A stretch of 64,000 bases of DNA, taken from Zopfochytrium polystomum (Eukaryota; Chytridiomycota; Chytridiomycetes; Chytridiales; Chytridiaceae). The stretch covers positions 26,465-90,464 of the forward strand of contig JAIVFJ010000242.1 of the NCBI GenBank assembly GCA_025765615.1, given 5' to 3'. Positions 9,990-22,348 of the stretch are shown one piece after another (position 1 is the stretch's first letter; the number at the start of each line of letters is the position of its first letter). The position numbers and the translations under genes are program-made. The notes under the pieces are model-generated. The model searched no databases, was not told where the DNA came from, and saw only the letters and a program-made list of their open reading frames with translations.

Positions 9990-12600
9990 ATGCAAATTGG
10001 AGCAAATTATGATCGTCTCCAACTGCAACAAATGCAGGGAAGCAACTCACTCTGTTGCCAAAATAGCCTCAAGTATCCTGTCACCACCAGCTGGTGAGAA
10101 CGTGTACTGATCTTTCCAGTTTGGTCGGTACACAGCATCTGCATCGGGGCAAAATCAAAGCGAGGTTTGGCCATGAGGTGTTGCTGGTGCATCTTTGCCA
10201 TTTCGCAAATGAGGCAAAGCTTGCGTGTTGTTGTTGGTGGAGCAGGAGCACCGTCGACATCACCAGACTTGAGAGTGTCACGTACTTGCTCTCAGTGGAT
10301 GTGGCCAAAACGTCGGTGGCATAGGCTGCATGCAGTTGCTGGTGATGCGTAGGCAATGGGCTCAACTGAAATTTTCCTCTGCGCAGCTGGGTGCTGGAAT
10401 GGGATGAGATAGTAAAGGCTGTCACGTTGTTCGCCAATCTTGATGCCCTGTTGAGATGCGAGTGTAGAAAGATCAAGAAGAAAGACAGAATCTTGAGTGA
10501 ATAGCATCCCAGCAGTTGGGTCTTGGAGGACATGCGACACAGAGAGGAGTGGTTCCTTGAGTGATGGGACATGAAGCACCACATCAAAACCAAGAAAAGT
10601 GACAGTGACAGATCCAATTTCTTCGATGCAGCATTCATGGTCATCTGCTAGGCGGGGCATGGTGTTTGGGTTCAAATTGTTGGTGCTCAGTGAATTGCTC
10701 CTGTTGTGGGATCATTGTGGGTACAGCTCCAGAATCAATCATGTACAGAAGAGAGGCTATGCCTGTGTGTGATGTGCTCACTGTTGCAGTGTTCAAAAAG
10801 AAGTAGAAGCAAGAGGGGCCATTTATTTGAGAAGAAGAAGAAACAGAAGGCCCTCCTGTAGCAGGTTGAGGGTGGAATCCGGAGAAAGGAACAAGGGTTG
10901 CTTGCAGTACCGCCACAGTTGCTGAGGCTGAAGCATGGTTTGGTTGAGCAGGTGTGAAGTCCTGCATTTGGAGCCTGGCTGAGATGGCATTGGCTCGGCG
11001 ATGTGCAGGCAGTGCTCAGACTTGTGCATGTGTGTGTTGGTGGCCAAGCTTGGAATCTCTGAACTCGCACCCAGTGCCTTCAACTCTTCCAAGATGCCGA
11101 TGGATTGAGGTAGCCTTTGGTTCCAGCCTATGGGTGACTCCTGGCTTGGGGCAGTCACAGCAGTCCCTTCCATGTGGTGAATGTATGCCTTGTGGTAACC
11201 ACACCAGTAGAGTGGCCAATCCCCACAACGAGGGGAGCGAGAGTGGTTTTGGTTGTTGTGGTGTTGCGACCCCTGTTGTCGTCGTTCCTGTAGTTGCTTC
11301 CTTGGCGATTGTTTTGTTCTGCTCACTCAGGGTCATTGCGACCTCCTTATATGTGGTCACTTTGGTGGCGTCTATCATCGCAGTTGTCATTGTTGTCACA
11401 GTGGTTGTTGCCCCCTTGACACCAGTTGCAGTTGTTGCAGCGGTTCCTGCAGACTTCCTCTTCATCTGCCTCAAGGGCAGTCAAGACAGCAGTAAGCTCA
11501 TCCATGATGTCTGTAGATCATTGAAGCAGGCGTCATTGTTTCAAAGTGCTGCCACAAATGGTCCAAAAAAACTATGAGCTGAGCTGTGTGCAAGGTCTGT
11601 GCGCAGTTTGCTCTGCAGTTTGCACACAAACTCATCAAGTCAGTCTTGGCCATGGCCCGGCACGAACAGTCACTGAAGTTGCTCGATCCCGCACACATAA
11701 GAATTCAGGTCTTGGTACGCAGGGGCTTTGAGTGTCTGTGCGTAGCTGCAGCCCTGACCATCTGTTTTCAAAATCATCAATCAAGCTGGATGGGCAGGCA
11801 GTGTTGAATGTTCGACGAATGGCAGCCACACAGTCTTGATGGAGGTGAATATTGCGGCAGAGCTCGAACAAGTACGAAGTCTCTGGGAGCCTGATCATCA
11901 AAGCTGACTGAGCTGTTTTGTTCTCCTTGATGAACGGCATTCATGAACTCTGATGAAGTCATGATGTGATGCTGAATCTGGTACTTGACAGTTGCTTCGA
12001 CAGCCACAATTGGTCCAGCATTAGCTTGCTCAGCGGCAGTTGGTACATAGAGGTAGTTTGGTGAGAGTGTTTCACGGGCCTTTGGCTCTGGTGTGGTGTG
12101 CCCACCATTTTGACAGTGCAGCCAGAAACGCCATTGGTTCCACTGATCCTTGGGTAGATGTGTGACGTACGTATGGTAGGCCTCCTTGTTGCAGAAAGGC
12201 CTCTCGAGAGGGAATAGGTCCGTCAGTGTTAGGTACTGGATTACCTTTTCGCCGATAATCTTGATCTGAAGGTGCTAATAAAGTTGTTGAATTCCGTCAG
12301 CGTCTTGCTGGTGAACATGCCAACAAAAGAGCTTAGGTTGGACGACATTGTGTTGTGCTTAGTGATGATCCTGTCTCAGGAGAAACCAGTACCTGAAGAA
12401 TATAGGAGGAGTTGCTTGACAATGGGGCGGTGACAAATAGTGACTCAAGGAGTTGTTTGATGCTGTACTTGATGGAGAAATGATCCAGGATAGGAGATCT
12501 GTGTTGCACACAATGCTTGCTGCAAGTTGATTGATGGACGAAAAATTCTGGAATTGGAATAGCAGATGGCACCGTTGGAGGGTGACTGTGTGCTAAATTT
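9990..12600 (-). pseudogene. degenerate Ty1/copia polyprotein (gag to start of integrase)
   Basis: Minus-strand coding traces in shifting frames. Gag-like sequence covers about 12,570-11,500, including the stretch Ala-Val-Glu-Ala-Thr-Val-Lys-Tyr-Gln-Ile at about 12,000. A Cys/His knuckle-like segment (Cys-Gly-Tyr-His-Lys-Ala-Tyr-Ile-His-His) lies near 11,200. A retropepsin motif Met-Ile-Asp-Ser-Gly-Ala lies near 10,735. A GAG-pre-integrase block ends Arg-Arg-Phe-Gly-His-Ile-His near 10,295, followed by Cys-Leu-Ile-Cys-Glu-Met-Ala-Lys near 10,210. Order and direction fit a copia polyprotein. Integrase core, RT and RNase H are absent and no flanking LTR pair was found, so this is an old, truncated copy. 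It differs in sequence from the young copia at 49.8-55.9 kb. Confidence 0.7.
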
Positions 12601-13514
12601 CAGGCTGAGGATCAAAGTTTTGGTGGTGTTGTCCCTTGGGGAGTGTTGGAGAACAAAATGGAGGGAACTTAGAGCAATTTGGTGTACAGCTGGGGTGACT
12701 AGTCACACAAGAAAGGACAAAATGGTGGTTGGAGGTAGTGGTAGTCTGACTTTTGGACCCCCATTATCAAAATCTCTTGTAGCTCCTGCTGGAGGCATTG
12801 TAGCAAGGCACGTTAGATATCAATAGAAAGAGCAGAAGCAGGCAATTACACTTGTGTAAGGGCATTTTCTGATCGCTTCTCGCCGTTGAGAAGATGTCGC
12901 GCAAAGTTGAGGTAGCGTTTCGACTTCAGACGCCAATCAAATTCTGTAGGGACAACGTAGAGAGCTGCGTAATAGTTTGTTCGAAAGAGGAGATTCAGAG
13001 CTTTCAAATGCACAATACCACGCCTGGATTGAATGACAGACAGAGCAGTCTGGAAGAGGGTGTCGAAAATTTTGGAGTTCAAATTTCCAAAAAAGAGGTG
13101 AGAAGCTTGGCACAAAAGTTTAAGTATTCACCTAAAAGAATCTGATTTCAGTGTGTGATGATGGCACCAGAATGCAGATCATGGGTCCAGCCATGCACCA
13201 GACCCTACTCTGAATTTGGTGTGAATCAATCCAGCTTTTCAGATAAAAATAACTGTTTGCCTCCCAATTGTTGGATGTTTGACTTAGTCATATCGCAAAG
13301 CCAACTGAACGCTGACACTGCTGAAGCACAAACCCTTTTTTATTTTGTTTACCCGGGCAAAAATACTCGCGGCGCGCAACAAAAAAAAGCCAGCACAATA
13401 AATCTGTGTCGCAATCGGAGTCCTCGCATCTGAATCAGTGTCTGTGTCCCAACCGCAGTCAAGGTGCTTTGGCCACAGAAAGTTGCTCGCAGTTGATTGG
13501 TTCTTCTGTAAGGG
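12601..13514. other. unassigned, possible transposon remnant
   Basis: No confident gene. An 89-residue minus-strand ORF at 12846-13115 is rich in Leu/Phe/Tyr/Arg and lies next to the copia remnant, but it matches no family I recognise. The rest shows nothing. Confidence 0.35.
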
Positions 13515-13585
13515 TGCAACAGCCGGGAATCGGACCCGGGTCTACCGCGTGGCAGGCGATAATTCTACCACTGAACCACTGTTGC
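13515..13585 (-). tRNA. tRNA-Gly(GCC)
   Basis: 71 nt on the minus strand. Acceptor stem GCAACAG/CTGTTGC, D-arm with GGTTCAGTGGTAGAA (A box), anticodon loop CTGCCAC giving GCC, and T-arm with loop region GGTCCGATTCC (B box). Discriminator A. No intron. All stems pair well, so it is likely functional. Confidence 0.9.
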
Positions 13586-13820
13586 TGTTCGAGATACAAA
13601 TTCCAGCAGCAATACGTTGTCCGTTGTCCCATCCCGCCATAGCAAGTGGTCAAGTAGAGGGGAACCAGTAGCCATTCTTTCATTTTTGAATCTGGAACCT
13701 GGAACAAGTTCCTCTCACTTTGCATTGCTTGACAGTTGTGAGCCAGCCAAAATTTGCTCAAGCAAGCTGAAAGTCCAAAGAGTTTTAGCATCGGAGGACC
13801 TGTGTTATGAATCACCCTCT

Positions 13821-13840
13821 GGAACCTTTTGGAACCTTCT
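13821..13840 (+). promoter_or_regulatory. short heat-shock-element in the first solo LTR
   Basis: Four 5-bp units (GAA, degraded TTT, GAA, TTC) at the position equivalent to the 15-unit array of the second LTR copy. Confidence 0.45.
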
Positions 13841-13946
13841 TTGCTTTCCTGACTTGTCTTGTTGTCATTGGTATCGTTGGTATCATTATATTACTAATCG
13901 CTCTTTCTGGAACTTTCTTGTATTGACAAGGAAGACTCTAAAAAGG

Positions 13947-13954
13947 TATAAAAG
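13947..13954 (+). promoter_or_regulatory. LTR TATA box
   Basis: TATAAAAG in the solo LTR. The same box and context recur in the second copy at 59916-59923, which marks the transcription direction of the LTR as plus. Confidence 0.6.
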
Positions 13955-14066
13955 GGGATGGGGGATCTGTCCCATCCCTCAAGTGAATTATTGTTTCCAA
14001 TACAATCATCACTCCTCTCAGTTCCTTGTCTGCCTTGTCCTGTCCTGCCCTGTTCCTGACAACCTG

Positions 14067-14725
14067 GCTGTGTGGTGCATCGCCAGTTCAGGCTTGGTTC
14101 TTCTCAAAACAGCCTGACATGACTCAACACTGGTGCACGTAAGCAGTCTACTCTGAGTGAGTGAGTGGAAGGAGTGAGTGAGTGGAAGGAGTGAATGAAG
14201 TGGAGATGTGTGTTTGTTAACTGACAGTCACAATAGTTTCAGATCTGTCTTGTACCGCTGCTGCTAACCAGTCAGTTCCACCTAACAGTGCATTTACTTT
14301 CTCCCTGTGGCTTAAATAGAACATTTTACAGGTCACTTGAACACCTTTAGGACGTTTCTGCCAATTCATTGGATCTCTTGACCAGCCCTAATGTGGAACA
14401 GGCCCTTGCAGCGCTCCCTTTGTTTCAACATGGCCTTTGAATGTGCATTTTTTTTTTGCTTGGGGTTTTTGGGATTCTGGAGAGAAGGCGGCGTGATTTT
14501 GAGAGCAAAAGGGACAGAACCTGTGAGCACATTTGTCACCTGATTGAGGAACCGTTAATCACACTGCTGCTGTGATTGCGGCTTAGGTGCCCTGGAGCAA
14601 GAAACGAATAATGAATTTTTTTGCTTTGCGCACAGCCCACCGTCCCTCAACAGTCCTGCCCCTAAAATTTGGGGTTCACCATTTCTGTCCTCACAATTGT
14701 CCACGCCTGGTGCCTGCGACCAAAG
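14067..14725. other. intergenic between solo LTR and tRNA-Gln
   Basis: Contains a short GAGTGAGTGGAAGGA tandem repeat near 14155-14200. No gene. Confidence 0.5.
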
Positions 14726-14797
14726 AGGCCGCACCCGGATTCGAACCGGGGTTCCCAGAATCAAAATCTGATGTGATAACCCCTACACTATGCAGCC
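14726..14797 (-). tRNA. tRNA-Gln(TTG)
   Basis: 72 nt on the minus strand. Acceptor GGCTGCA/TGCGGCC with one G-T pair, A box TAGTGTAGGGGTTATCA, anticodon stem TCAGA/TCTGG around loop TTTTGAT (anticodon TTG), T-loop GGTTCGAATCC. The discriminator is T, as usual for eukaryotic tRNA-Gln. No intron. Confidence 0.9.
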
Positions 14798-15802
14798 TTT
14801 CAATGGGGAGGGAATCACTTTGACACTGATCCTGCATGCAGGCAAACCTTTCTCACCCTAGCCTCTTTCTACAATTAACAGTCCCTTTTTATTTCTTTCC
14901 ATTTCATTTCATTTCATTTCTCTTCTTTTCTTTCCTTTGCGACATAATATCATGCTCCAACATCATCTACAGACAGAGTTGAACGCCTGTTTCCGCTGCC
15001 AGCAGTCTGCCAGTGCACTTGTTTCCCAGGCCACCCCTCTGCAAGTCTGTAGCAAGGCTACGGCCCACAGGCAACTCACCCCAGCAGTTCAAACTGCAGT
15101 GAGCAGTCGCCTGGCCCTCCTTTTTTTGCCTGGGCCCTGGGTGGCCTATGTTGCACCCTCACCCAAGTTTGGGCCAGACGAATTAGCGCCAGCAGCGGTG
15201 GTGGGGTATGGCAATGACATGAGAAACAGCCTGGTGATACCCACTGCTTGTTCAAATAGTTAAACAGGGTCCAGGGATGCTGCTAAATGCAGCACAACCA
15301 AACAACCATGGATGCACTCCACAGCAGCTTCGGCTGTAGTGGGGGCGGCGGAGAGCACGACAGCGCTGTTGGTTAGCTGCCGAGGGTCACTGTGATTGTC
15401 GTGCACACGCACGGTGCGGGGGGGGTGACTGTTGAGAATCAGAAGGAGCTGCCCACACAGACGAGACAAACATTTTCCCACTGTATTGAGGAAAGACGGC
15501 AATAGGAATGGTGTTGTGCTGTCGAGGGGACAGAGACAAGGAAGGAGGGTGCTATCACAAACCTGCACACACAGATGAGACAAAGATTCTCCCACACTGC
15601 ATGTGACATGGAAAATGGCAAAGTAGAGAAGGAGGGATGATCAGAGCACAGACAAACAACTAAGAGAGCAAGAAAAGAGAAAAAGGGAAGAAAAAGAAGG
15701 TCCAAAAGTGAACACAATAAGAAAAAACCCCTCTGACTAATCAACACCTCAATCTTTACATCAAATGAACAATAAATTTGAGCTGTCATCTCGTGCGAAG
15801 AT

Positions 15803-15876
15803 GATACCTTAGCTTAGTGGGTTAACGCAGCTGACGATCGATCGCAAAGCCTAAAGTTCAACTCTGCGCTATTACA
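15803..15876 (+). repeat. tRNA-like sequence, possible SINE head or tRNA pseudogene
   Basis: Contains an A-box-like TAGCTTAGTGGGTTAACG and, about 40 bases on, a B-box-like AAGTTCAACTC. The acceptor and anticodon stems do not fold convincingly, so a working tRNA is unlikely. Confidence 0.3.
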
Positions 15877-17097
15877 TTTATCTCTTGTTAAAAAGGGCGT
15901 TATCAGCGCGGCGCGACGCTCATAACGTCCTTCTCACAGGCTTTTGTCCTTTTTGGGTGTGTATTTTTGTCAGTTGTTGGAATGAAGATGCGAACGAATA
16001 AGTATTCCTGAAAACAAATGTGCTTTGGTGTCTTTGTGCAAAAGCATCCACAAAGCCAGGTATTTGCAATTAGTTCCCTCCCAAAATTCTGATGTGAGCA
16101 GAAACGGCGACACATAACCCTGTTCCTGTGAAGCACGAGTAAAAGCAAAAAAGAAGAGAAAAGTGCGCTTGCGATGGGCAGGACTCGCATTCCTGCCAAA
16201 GCGACTGCTGCAACGCGTTAGAGCAGATGCGTACATTGAAACTGCGCTGAGGAGTTACCTGCAGGAAAGAAAGCCTGGCTGCGAGCTGCGAAGCAGCCAG
16301 CGAAAAATAGGAATAAGCTTGCTCTGGAGCACAATGAGTGCGGCCAACAGCGGCAGCAAACTGCTTTCAGGGCCGCGGGGGCACTTGTGGGCAAAAAAGT
16401 TCATGCGTGGGAAACGATTAACTGCACGTACTCACTCCTCTGCTGGCCAGGCACCCTGCTTTGCGCCAACCAACAGCCAGAGCTCCCCTCTGGCCCTCAA
16501 CAGTCCACCCAGATTCCAGAACACTTTTGCGAGGCCACACAAACCCCAGAAGCCTCAGTAGTGTTGATGCCCTTCCAGGAGAATATTAACAATAGGCTGG
16601 AGTGCCATCCTGCTGGGTCTGCCTAGCCCCGCTTGTTTGCCTAGGGGTGGCCTAGGTTCCAGCAACTCACCAACTTGGGCCGGAGGATAGGAATAATCAA
16701 GTTTTTGTCGTTCTGATCTCTAAATCCATTTTTGGGAAATAGCTACATGAGGCCAGACGATTGAATTTAACTAAATCCCAATGCAAATGCAGAGTAATCC
16801 AAGCAAAGACCGAATCCTTTCGAGATGAGTGTTGCAAAATGCAGGGCTTCTGCCAGCAGATGACTCTGTGGAACAAGACTATTAGGCTATGAGGCCCACA
16901 GTGTAAAGCAATATGAGGCCAGAGAATTGAGTTGTATTGAATTTAAAAGCAAAATGTGCTGCCACCATTGTTGAGCACGTAATCGTTGGACATGGACTGC
17001 TGAAAAGTCACCTGTGTTGCCTGGACAGACAGGGTGAAATGTGCACTCCACTCTGGGCAACTGTTTTAGCAAGGCTTGCTTGCTGTGGGTACCTCCT

Positions 17098-17155
17098 GCT
17101 CTCTCTCAGTCTCTCTTTGCCCCTCTTTCTCTTTCTCTCTCACTCACTCACTCAC

Positions 17156-17245
<90 letters not shown>

Positions 17246-17258
17246 CTCTCTCTGGGTT
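17098..17258 (+). repeat. (CT)n microsatellite tract
   Basis: Nearly pure CT repeat with a short CACT interruption, about 630 bases upstream of the secreted-protein start codon at 17887. Confidence 0.9.
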
Positions 17259-17886
17259 TCTAAATCTGTTGATCAATGGTGAGAGTGGTCGTGGGTGGAG
17301 GCTGGCAGAAACAAAGACAGAAGCGGAAGACACACTTCCCTGAAAGGGTTGGCAGACAGACGCACGCACAAAGCCGGAGGAGACACAAACTTGGTGGAGA
17401 GAAAAGAGAGCGAGAGGCAGAGACAGAGAGAGGCAGAGAGACAGACGCGTGTGTGTGTGAGCGAGTGGTGGGTGAGTGGATGCGCTAACCCACCCTCCTC
17501 ACCCCTCGCGAACAGGGGGGAGAAAAAAAAAAAGAAAAAAAAAAAAAAAAAGTGCCCACCCTTTTGCTGCAAACTCGGGCTCCACCGGGAGAGACTCTTC
17601 GGCAGATAGCGAGAGAGAAAAGAGCGGAGAGCGCGACAAAAAAGTGTAAACTGTGGAGAAAAAAAAAAAGAAAACACGACGAATGCTTCGCGTCTCGGCT
17701 GCGACTTGCCCGCGTGGAGAGCCGTTCGCTTCACTTTCACCCACACTGTCACGGCAACGTCGGCAACTCCAACGACATCAGCTCCTCCCAGACTCTTTCA
17801 CCACGCAGCACAGGAAAGGCGCAAAACAAGGAAACGCAGCCACGCCGCGCTTCACGACGCGAAGCCCGTCGCCCTATTCCACCAAA

Positions 17887-20800
17887 ATGCACCGCCTCCC
17901 CACACTGCTTTCCCCCCTCCTCCTCATCCTCCTGCTCTCGATCCTCGCCCTCAGCTTTCCCACCACCACAACCATCCTCAGCGCAACCGCCTCCCCGCTG
18001 CCCAACTCCTTCCCCACCGACCCGCACCTCCGCCTCGACTTCGCGCCACCCACGTCCCCGGCCCACCTCCTCTTCGCCCGCGGCGCGACGCCAGCCATCA
18101 CACAAGACCCCACGGTTCTCCCGTCGCCGCCGTCTCGGCCCATCGGCCTCCGTTTCCGCTTCCGCCGCCGCACGATCGGGCTGCGCGGCGCGCGGCAGGC
18201 GTGGCGGCCTCACCGGCGGGCGGCGGCGTTCCGCGCGTCGATGGCGGGGTCGCACGAGGTATCGTCGGCGGAGGCGGTAGTGGATACGGAAGCGGTGGGC
18301 GACGGAGGGCAGCGGTCGGTGCGGCTGGTGCGGCGGTGGGGGTTCTTTGACAGGATTTCGAACGCGTTCAACAGTTGAGTTGCGACTTTTCCTCCCCATT
18401 ACCGGTTTTCTTTTGCGCGCCGCGTTGTGTGATGTACGCGCGTTGTGCTTGTGTGTGACTGTGGACAGGTTGGAGCTGAGGGAGTGGTCGCGCGTGAGCG
18501 CTTCACTTTCATCTTTGACACGTCGCTGGAGGGCTCTTGAAGGGGCCACTCCACCACGGTCAGCGGGTGGTGTCTCACTACCTTCTGTGTCTCCCGCCAC
18601 CCTCTCCCTCTTCCCCGCCACCCATCATCCGCGCTCGCACTTTCTACGCGCCAACCAGGCGCTGTCAACACCGTCCGGAGCGGCGTGCAGAACGCCGTCC
18701 AAAAGGTGCAGAGTGGAGTCAACAATGCGGTCAACTCGGTCAAGAACGTGGCGCGCACCGTCAGCAACGGCTTCAGTTGAGTGGCACCAAAGGCGTCTTC
18801 TTCCCCAACCGGGTTGATCTTCATCCCCTCATACTACGCCCAACACACTCCTCCCCTTGCAACAACCCCACCGTCAATAGGCAATATCAAAAACGCAGTG
18901 AACAGCGGGATCGCGAAAGGAATTAGTAAGTCGACGCTCCCGACATTCCCACCCCGCGGTGTTTTCACTTTAGTTTTTAGTTTTCATTCTTCCACTGAAA
19001 CTCTGATTCTACAAATACTTCTCCTGTTCACCTCCTCAGGCGCCGTCAGTAATTCATTCTCGAAAGGTGCGGAGAGACTCATACCTTTTTCCCTCAAGGA
19101 CCAAAAACTCACTCTTCGACTGAAAAATGATCTTTGAACCATGGCAAACCGACAGAGGCGCTATCGAATGCGCTCAACAAAGTGAAAGACTTTGGGGGTA
19201 GGCGGGGGTTGGCCTTTTGTTAAAACAAAATATTGGACTAGCTCACAAGTCTTTGCTCACTTTTCCCAGCAAAAGCCATGGACAAAGTGAACAACGCAAT
19301 GGACAAAGTGAACAACGCCATCAACTCCGGAATCGGTAAGCCTCCGGTCCCTCCCCTCGCGCCCCCCCTTCCCTTCCCAAGCATTCCATTAAGCTTCCAT
19401 TTCTCTCTCAAGACTACGCGGTCGACAAGATCCCGATGGGCGACGCGGCGCGTTCCATCACAAAGTCGCTGATCAAGGGGGTCCGCAACGGGGCGGCGAG
19501 CGGCGGGCTGCTGGGCGCGATCGCGGGCGGGTTCGCCGGGGTCGCGGACAACGAAGTGGTCAAGGAGGCGGTGAGCAACGTCGTGCACAAGATGGCGGCG
19601 CAGGGCGGCGTTCTGGGTGAGTGTTGTTGCTCGTTTGCGGGAATTGTTTTGTTCGTTTGTCTCGTCTCAAACCGAATCCAACCTACGTACTCTACAGGCA
19701 AGATCGGCAACGGGCTCATTGACGCGTCCAACAACGACTTTGTCAAGGGCTTCGTCGGATCTGCGGTGCACGGCCTCGCGAACGGCGGGCTGAGAGGAAT
19801 GGCACTAGGTGAGTGGAATGCGACCCTCCCGCCCACCTCTTGATTCCTTCGCTGACCCCCCACCCCCCTCCCCCTTTACCGCAGGCCTCGGCACCAGCGA
19901 CATTGCGCGCAACCTGGCGCAAAAGGCGATCGACAAGGCGGCGGAGCACGGCGGCCCGCTGGGCGACGTGGGGCGGTTTGTGAAAAAGGCCGAGGACAAC
20001 GAGGCGGTGCGGTCGCTGGGGAACGCGGCGTTTGAGGCGGGCCGGAACGGCGGGAAGCCGAAAGGTGTGTGTGTGTGTGTTTTTTTATTGTTTTATTTTC
20101 TCTTCTGTTTTCCTCTCCTTGCTTATCTGGGTTTAACTCTTCTCCCCCGCAAACAGCGATCCTCAAGAGCTTTGCGACGTCGGACGCCGTCGTCGGCCTC
20201 GCGTCGTCCAAGGCGCGGTCGGTGCTCGAGTCCAAGGCCAGCAGCGGTGGATTCATCGGTACAGAAAAAAAAAAAAAAAAAAAAAAAAGATATTTCTTAC
20301 TTCGAAGCCGCCAATGATATTAACGCACGACTCTCTCCGCCGCACAAAACAAACCAGGCAAGCTCGCGTCAAAGTCGCTCGCGCTCGCCGACAACCCGAA
20401 CGCGCGGCTGCTTGCGAGCAGCGCGGCGGACGCGGCGCGCGGCGGCGGCGGGGTCAAGGGGTTCGCAAAGAACCTCGCAAAGTCGGACGCGGCCAAGGCG
20501 CTGGCAGGCGCGGCGGCGGAGAAGCTGGCGGCGTCGAACCCGGCGGGTGAGCGTGTTGTTGTTGAGCGCTCCTCTTTTTTTCTTTTCTGTTCTTTGAGCA
20601 CCCACACACGCACACGCACACACTCACACAACCTCACGTACGCCCAGTCGCGAACCTCGTGTCTCAGGCGCAGCAGCTCAAGGGCGCCGCGTCGGCCGCG
20701 CTGTCGGGCACGCCGCTGGCCGCCGCGCTGGCGAATAGCGGGGCCGCCGCCGCGCTGACTGCAAAGGCGCGCGGCAAGGCCGAAGCCGCCGTCGGCGGGC

Positions 20801-21192
20801 TGCTGGGCAAGGCCGCCGGGAAGCTGGCGGGGGCCGGAAATAGCGGCGGAAGGAGCGGCGCTGCGAAAGCGCTTTCGCGCGGGAACGGTGGGGCGTCCCG
20901 GTCGGCGCCGCGCTCGTCAAGGTCGTCGCGGCCGTCGCGATCGTCTCGATCGTCGCGGTCATCGTGGTCGAGTCAGCGACGACCGCAGGGCGGGAGCCGG
21001 AACCCAGGGACCAAGACGACGCCGCAGGCAAAGCCAAAGCCTAAGGCGGCGACAGTCAAGAAGGGTGAGCGAGGGTCATCGTTTAGACTCACGTGTGAGC
21101 CGTTATATGGAGTGCGGGAAATGCTAACCCTCGACTATTTTTCACCAATTCGCGGAAACAAAACAAAAAAAGCAACGGCCCGCAAAAAGTAA
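17887..21192 (+). CDS. secreted Gly/Ala/Lys-rich modular repeat protein, paralogue A
   Basis: Thirteen exons: 17887-18373, 18659-18775, 18881-18925, 19040-19066, 19156-19197, 19270-19335, 19413-19616, 19698-19808, 19885-20064, 20157-20258, 20358-20546, 20648-21064, 21173-21192. They encode 668 residues and all twelve introns are in phase 1. Residues 1-24 are a strong signal peptide. A Pro/Arg-rich domain follows to about 162. Next come short amphipathic repeats built on Val-Asn-x-Ala-Val/Met-x-Lys-Val (exons 2-6). Longer modules then carry Gly-Gly-x-x-Gly-x-x-Ala-Gly, Ala-Thr-Ser-Asp-x-Val, Ala-Asp-Asn-Pro-x-Ala-Arg and Ala-Ala-Arg-Gly-Gly-Gly-Gly-x-Lys-Gly. The tail is Ser/Arg-rich then Lys-rich, ending Ala-Thr-Ala-Arg-Lys-Lys. 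There is no Cys-rich or enzymatic motif and I recognise no family. Exons 7-12 are collinear with the gene at 22349-25846, which is the best evidence for the exon model. Confidence 0.8.
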
Positions 21193-21820
21193 TACTGCAA
21201 GCAGATGACCCAACCGTTCACAACTTTCGGCGGATTGGGAATCGACGCGGTCAAGGCATTTAATTTTCCCATTTTGCGCGTCTCTCCGCTACCGCTTCTC
21301 CTCAAATTGATTTTTCCTCCCATATTGCCTCGTTTTTTCCGCCAAACCCGACTATGCGAAAAAATCTATTTGGCCAATTAGTGGCTCGCATGTTCATTTT
21401 TTTTTTTTTTTTTTTCCAATTTACCTTTTCTTTGCTTGTGGCGCGCCTTTAGTTTTTTCTTTTTCCCAGCCTGGCTTTTTGTGAGAGTTTTCTGTTGCGT
21501 AAAACACTTCTTCTACGCGACTTTGCTGTGCCGCATTAAACGGCAGTAGCACACCCCCGTAGTAGTATGAGGGAGCAGGTGGGGGGCGAGAAGGGGAGCG
21601 AACGAACAAGAGCTTTGTTTGATGAAAGGAAGAGAGGGAGGTTTGTTTTGCCCACGAGGGTGCTTGGAGAGAGTGTTGTGTAGAAGAATGAGAAAAGCGA
21701 AGGTCTCCAAGTTATCCGATTCTTGGTTAACGAAGAGAAATAATCCCCAAGAGCGAGCAAGCGAGACACAACACACAGCGAGACACAACACAGACGCGCA
21801 CACACACACGCGCACACGCG

Positions 21821-21851
<31 letters not shown>

Positions 21852-22000
21852 TTTCGCCACCCGCACCGCAGACACCGAAGCGAGCGAGCGACACACAAGC
21901 AAAGAGCAGCACAATTCGTTGTTCGTTGTTCGTTGTTGTGTCAATGTTGTTGTGTCAATGCGTACCACGTGCGTTCTTTCTTTGGTGTCGGCGGTCTCTG

Positions 22001-22055
<55 letters not shown>

Positions 22056-22348
22056 GTGTTTGCGTGTGTGCGTGTGTGCAAAAAAAAAAGAAGATAAAAA
22101 AACAAAAACGTACACACACACAAACAAACAGGCAAACACATAAAATCGGACAGAACCAAAAAGGGGAAATAGAACTAAAGTAAAAAAAAAACGAAAAAAA
22201 AAAAAACAGGAGCAGCACCAGCTGCAGCAGCACAACAACAACAGAGACACACAGCACCGACCGACAACGCCAGGCGTCGACGCCCTCGACTCAGGACCAC
22301 GACGCGACGACGCACCGCACCGCTCCCTCCACCACCACCACCACCACC
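21193..22348. other. intergenic spacer rich in simple repeats
   Basis: Contains a T-run near 21396-21416, an alternating CA/CG tract at about 21797-21851, (CT)n/(TCTG)n at about 21995-22050, A-runs at 22080-22200, and a CAC repeat just before the next start codon. It is the likely promoter region of the downstream paralogue. Long apparent ORFs here are microsatellite translations. Confidence 0.6.
21797..22050. repeat. CA and CT microsatellites
   Basis: A CA/CG alternating tract followed by CTCTGT repeats and a (CT)n run, ending about 300 bases upstream of the ATG at 22349. Confidence 0.85.

Larger units (their letters stand above)
13803..14061 (+). mobile_element. solo LTR, family 1 (259 bp)
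   Basis: Begins TGTTATGAATC and ends CCTGACA (TG...CA), flanked by a perfect 5-bp target duplication ACCTG at 13798-13802 and 14062-14066. A TATA box (TATAAAAG) lies at 13947-13954. The U3 region carries four 5-bp heat-shock-element-like units (13821-13840). A second copy of the same LTR lies at 59713-60031. The insertion is 217 bp upstream of the tRNA-Gly 5' end. No internal region remains, as expected after LTR-LTR recombination. Confidence 0.88.
14798..17886. other. gene-poor spacer with tRNA-like sequence and microsatellites
   Basis: About 3 kb without a supportable gene. It holds a tRNA-like sequence near 15803-15876, (CT)n-rich DNA at 17098-17258, and A-rich runs at 17524-17551 and 17660-17670 leading into the secreted gene. 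Open frames here are short or microsatellite translations. Confidence 0.5.

Noticed and set aside
16170..16220. Possible minus-strand tRNA (B-box-like GGAATGCGAGTCC)
   Set aside because: The B box has an extra base and neither acceptor nor anticodon stem could be paired.
16163..16561. 132-residue plus-strand ORF in the gene-poor spacer
   Set aside because: No signal, domain or homologous neighbour; composition is not distinguishable from chance.
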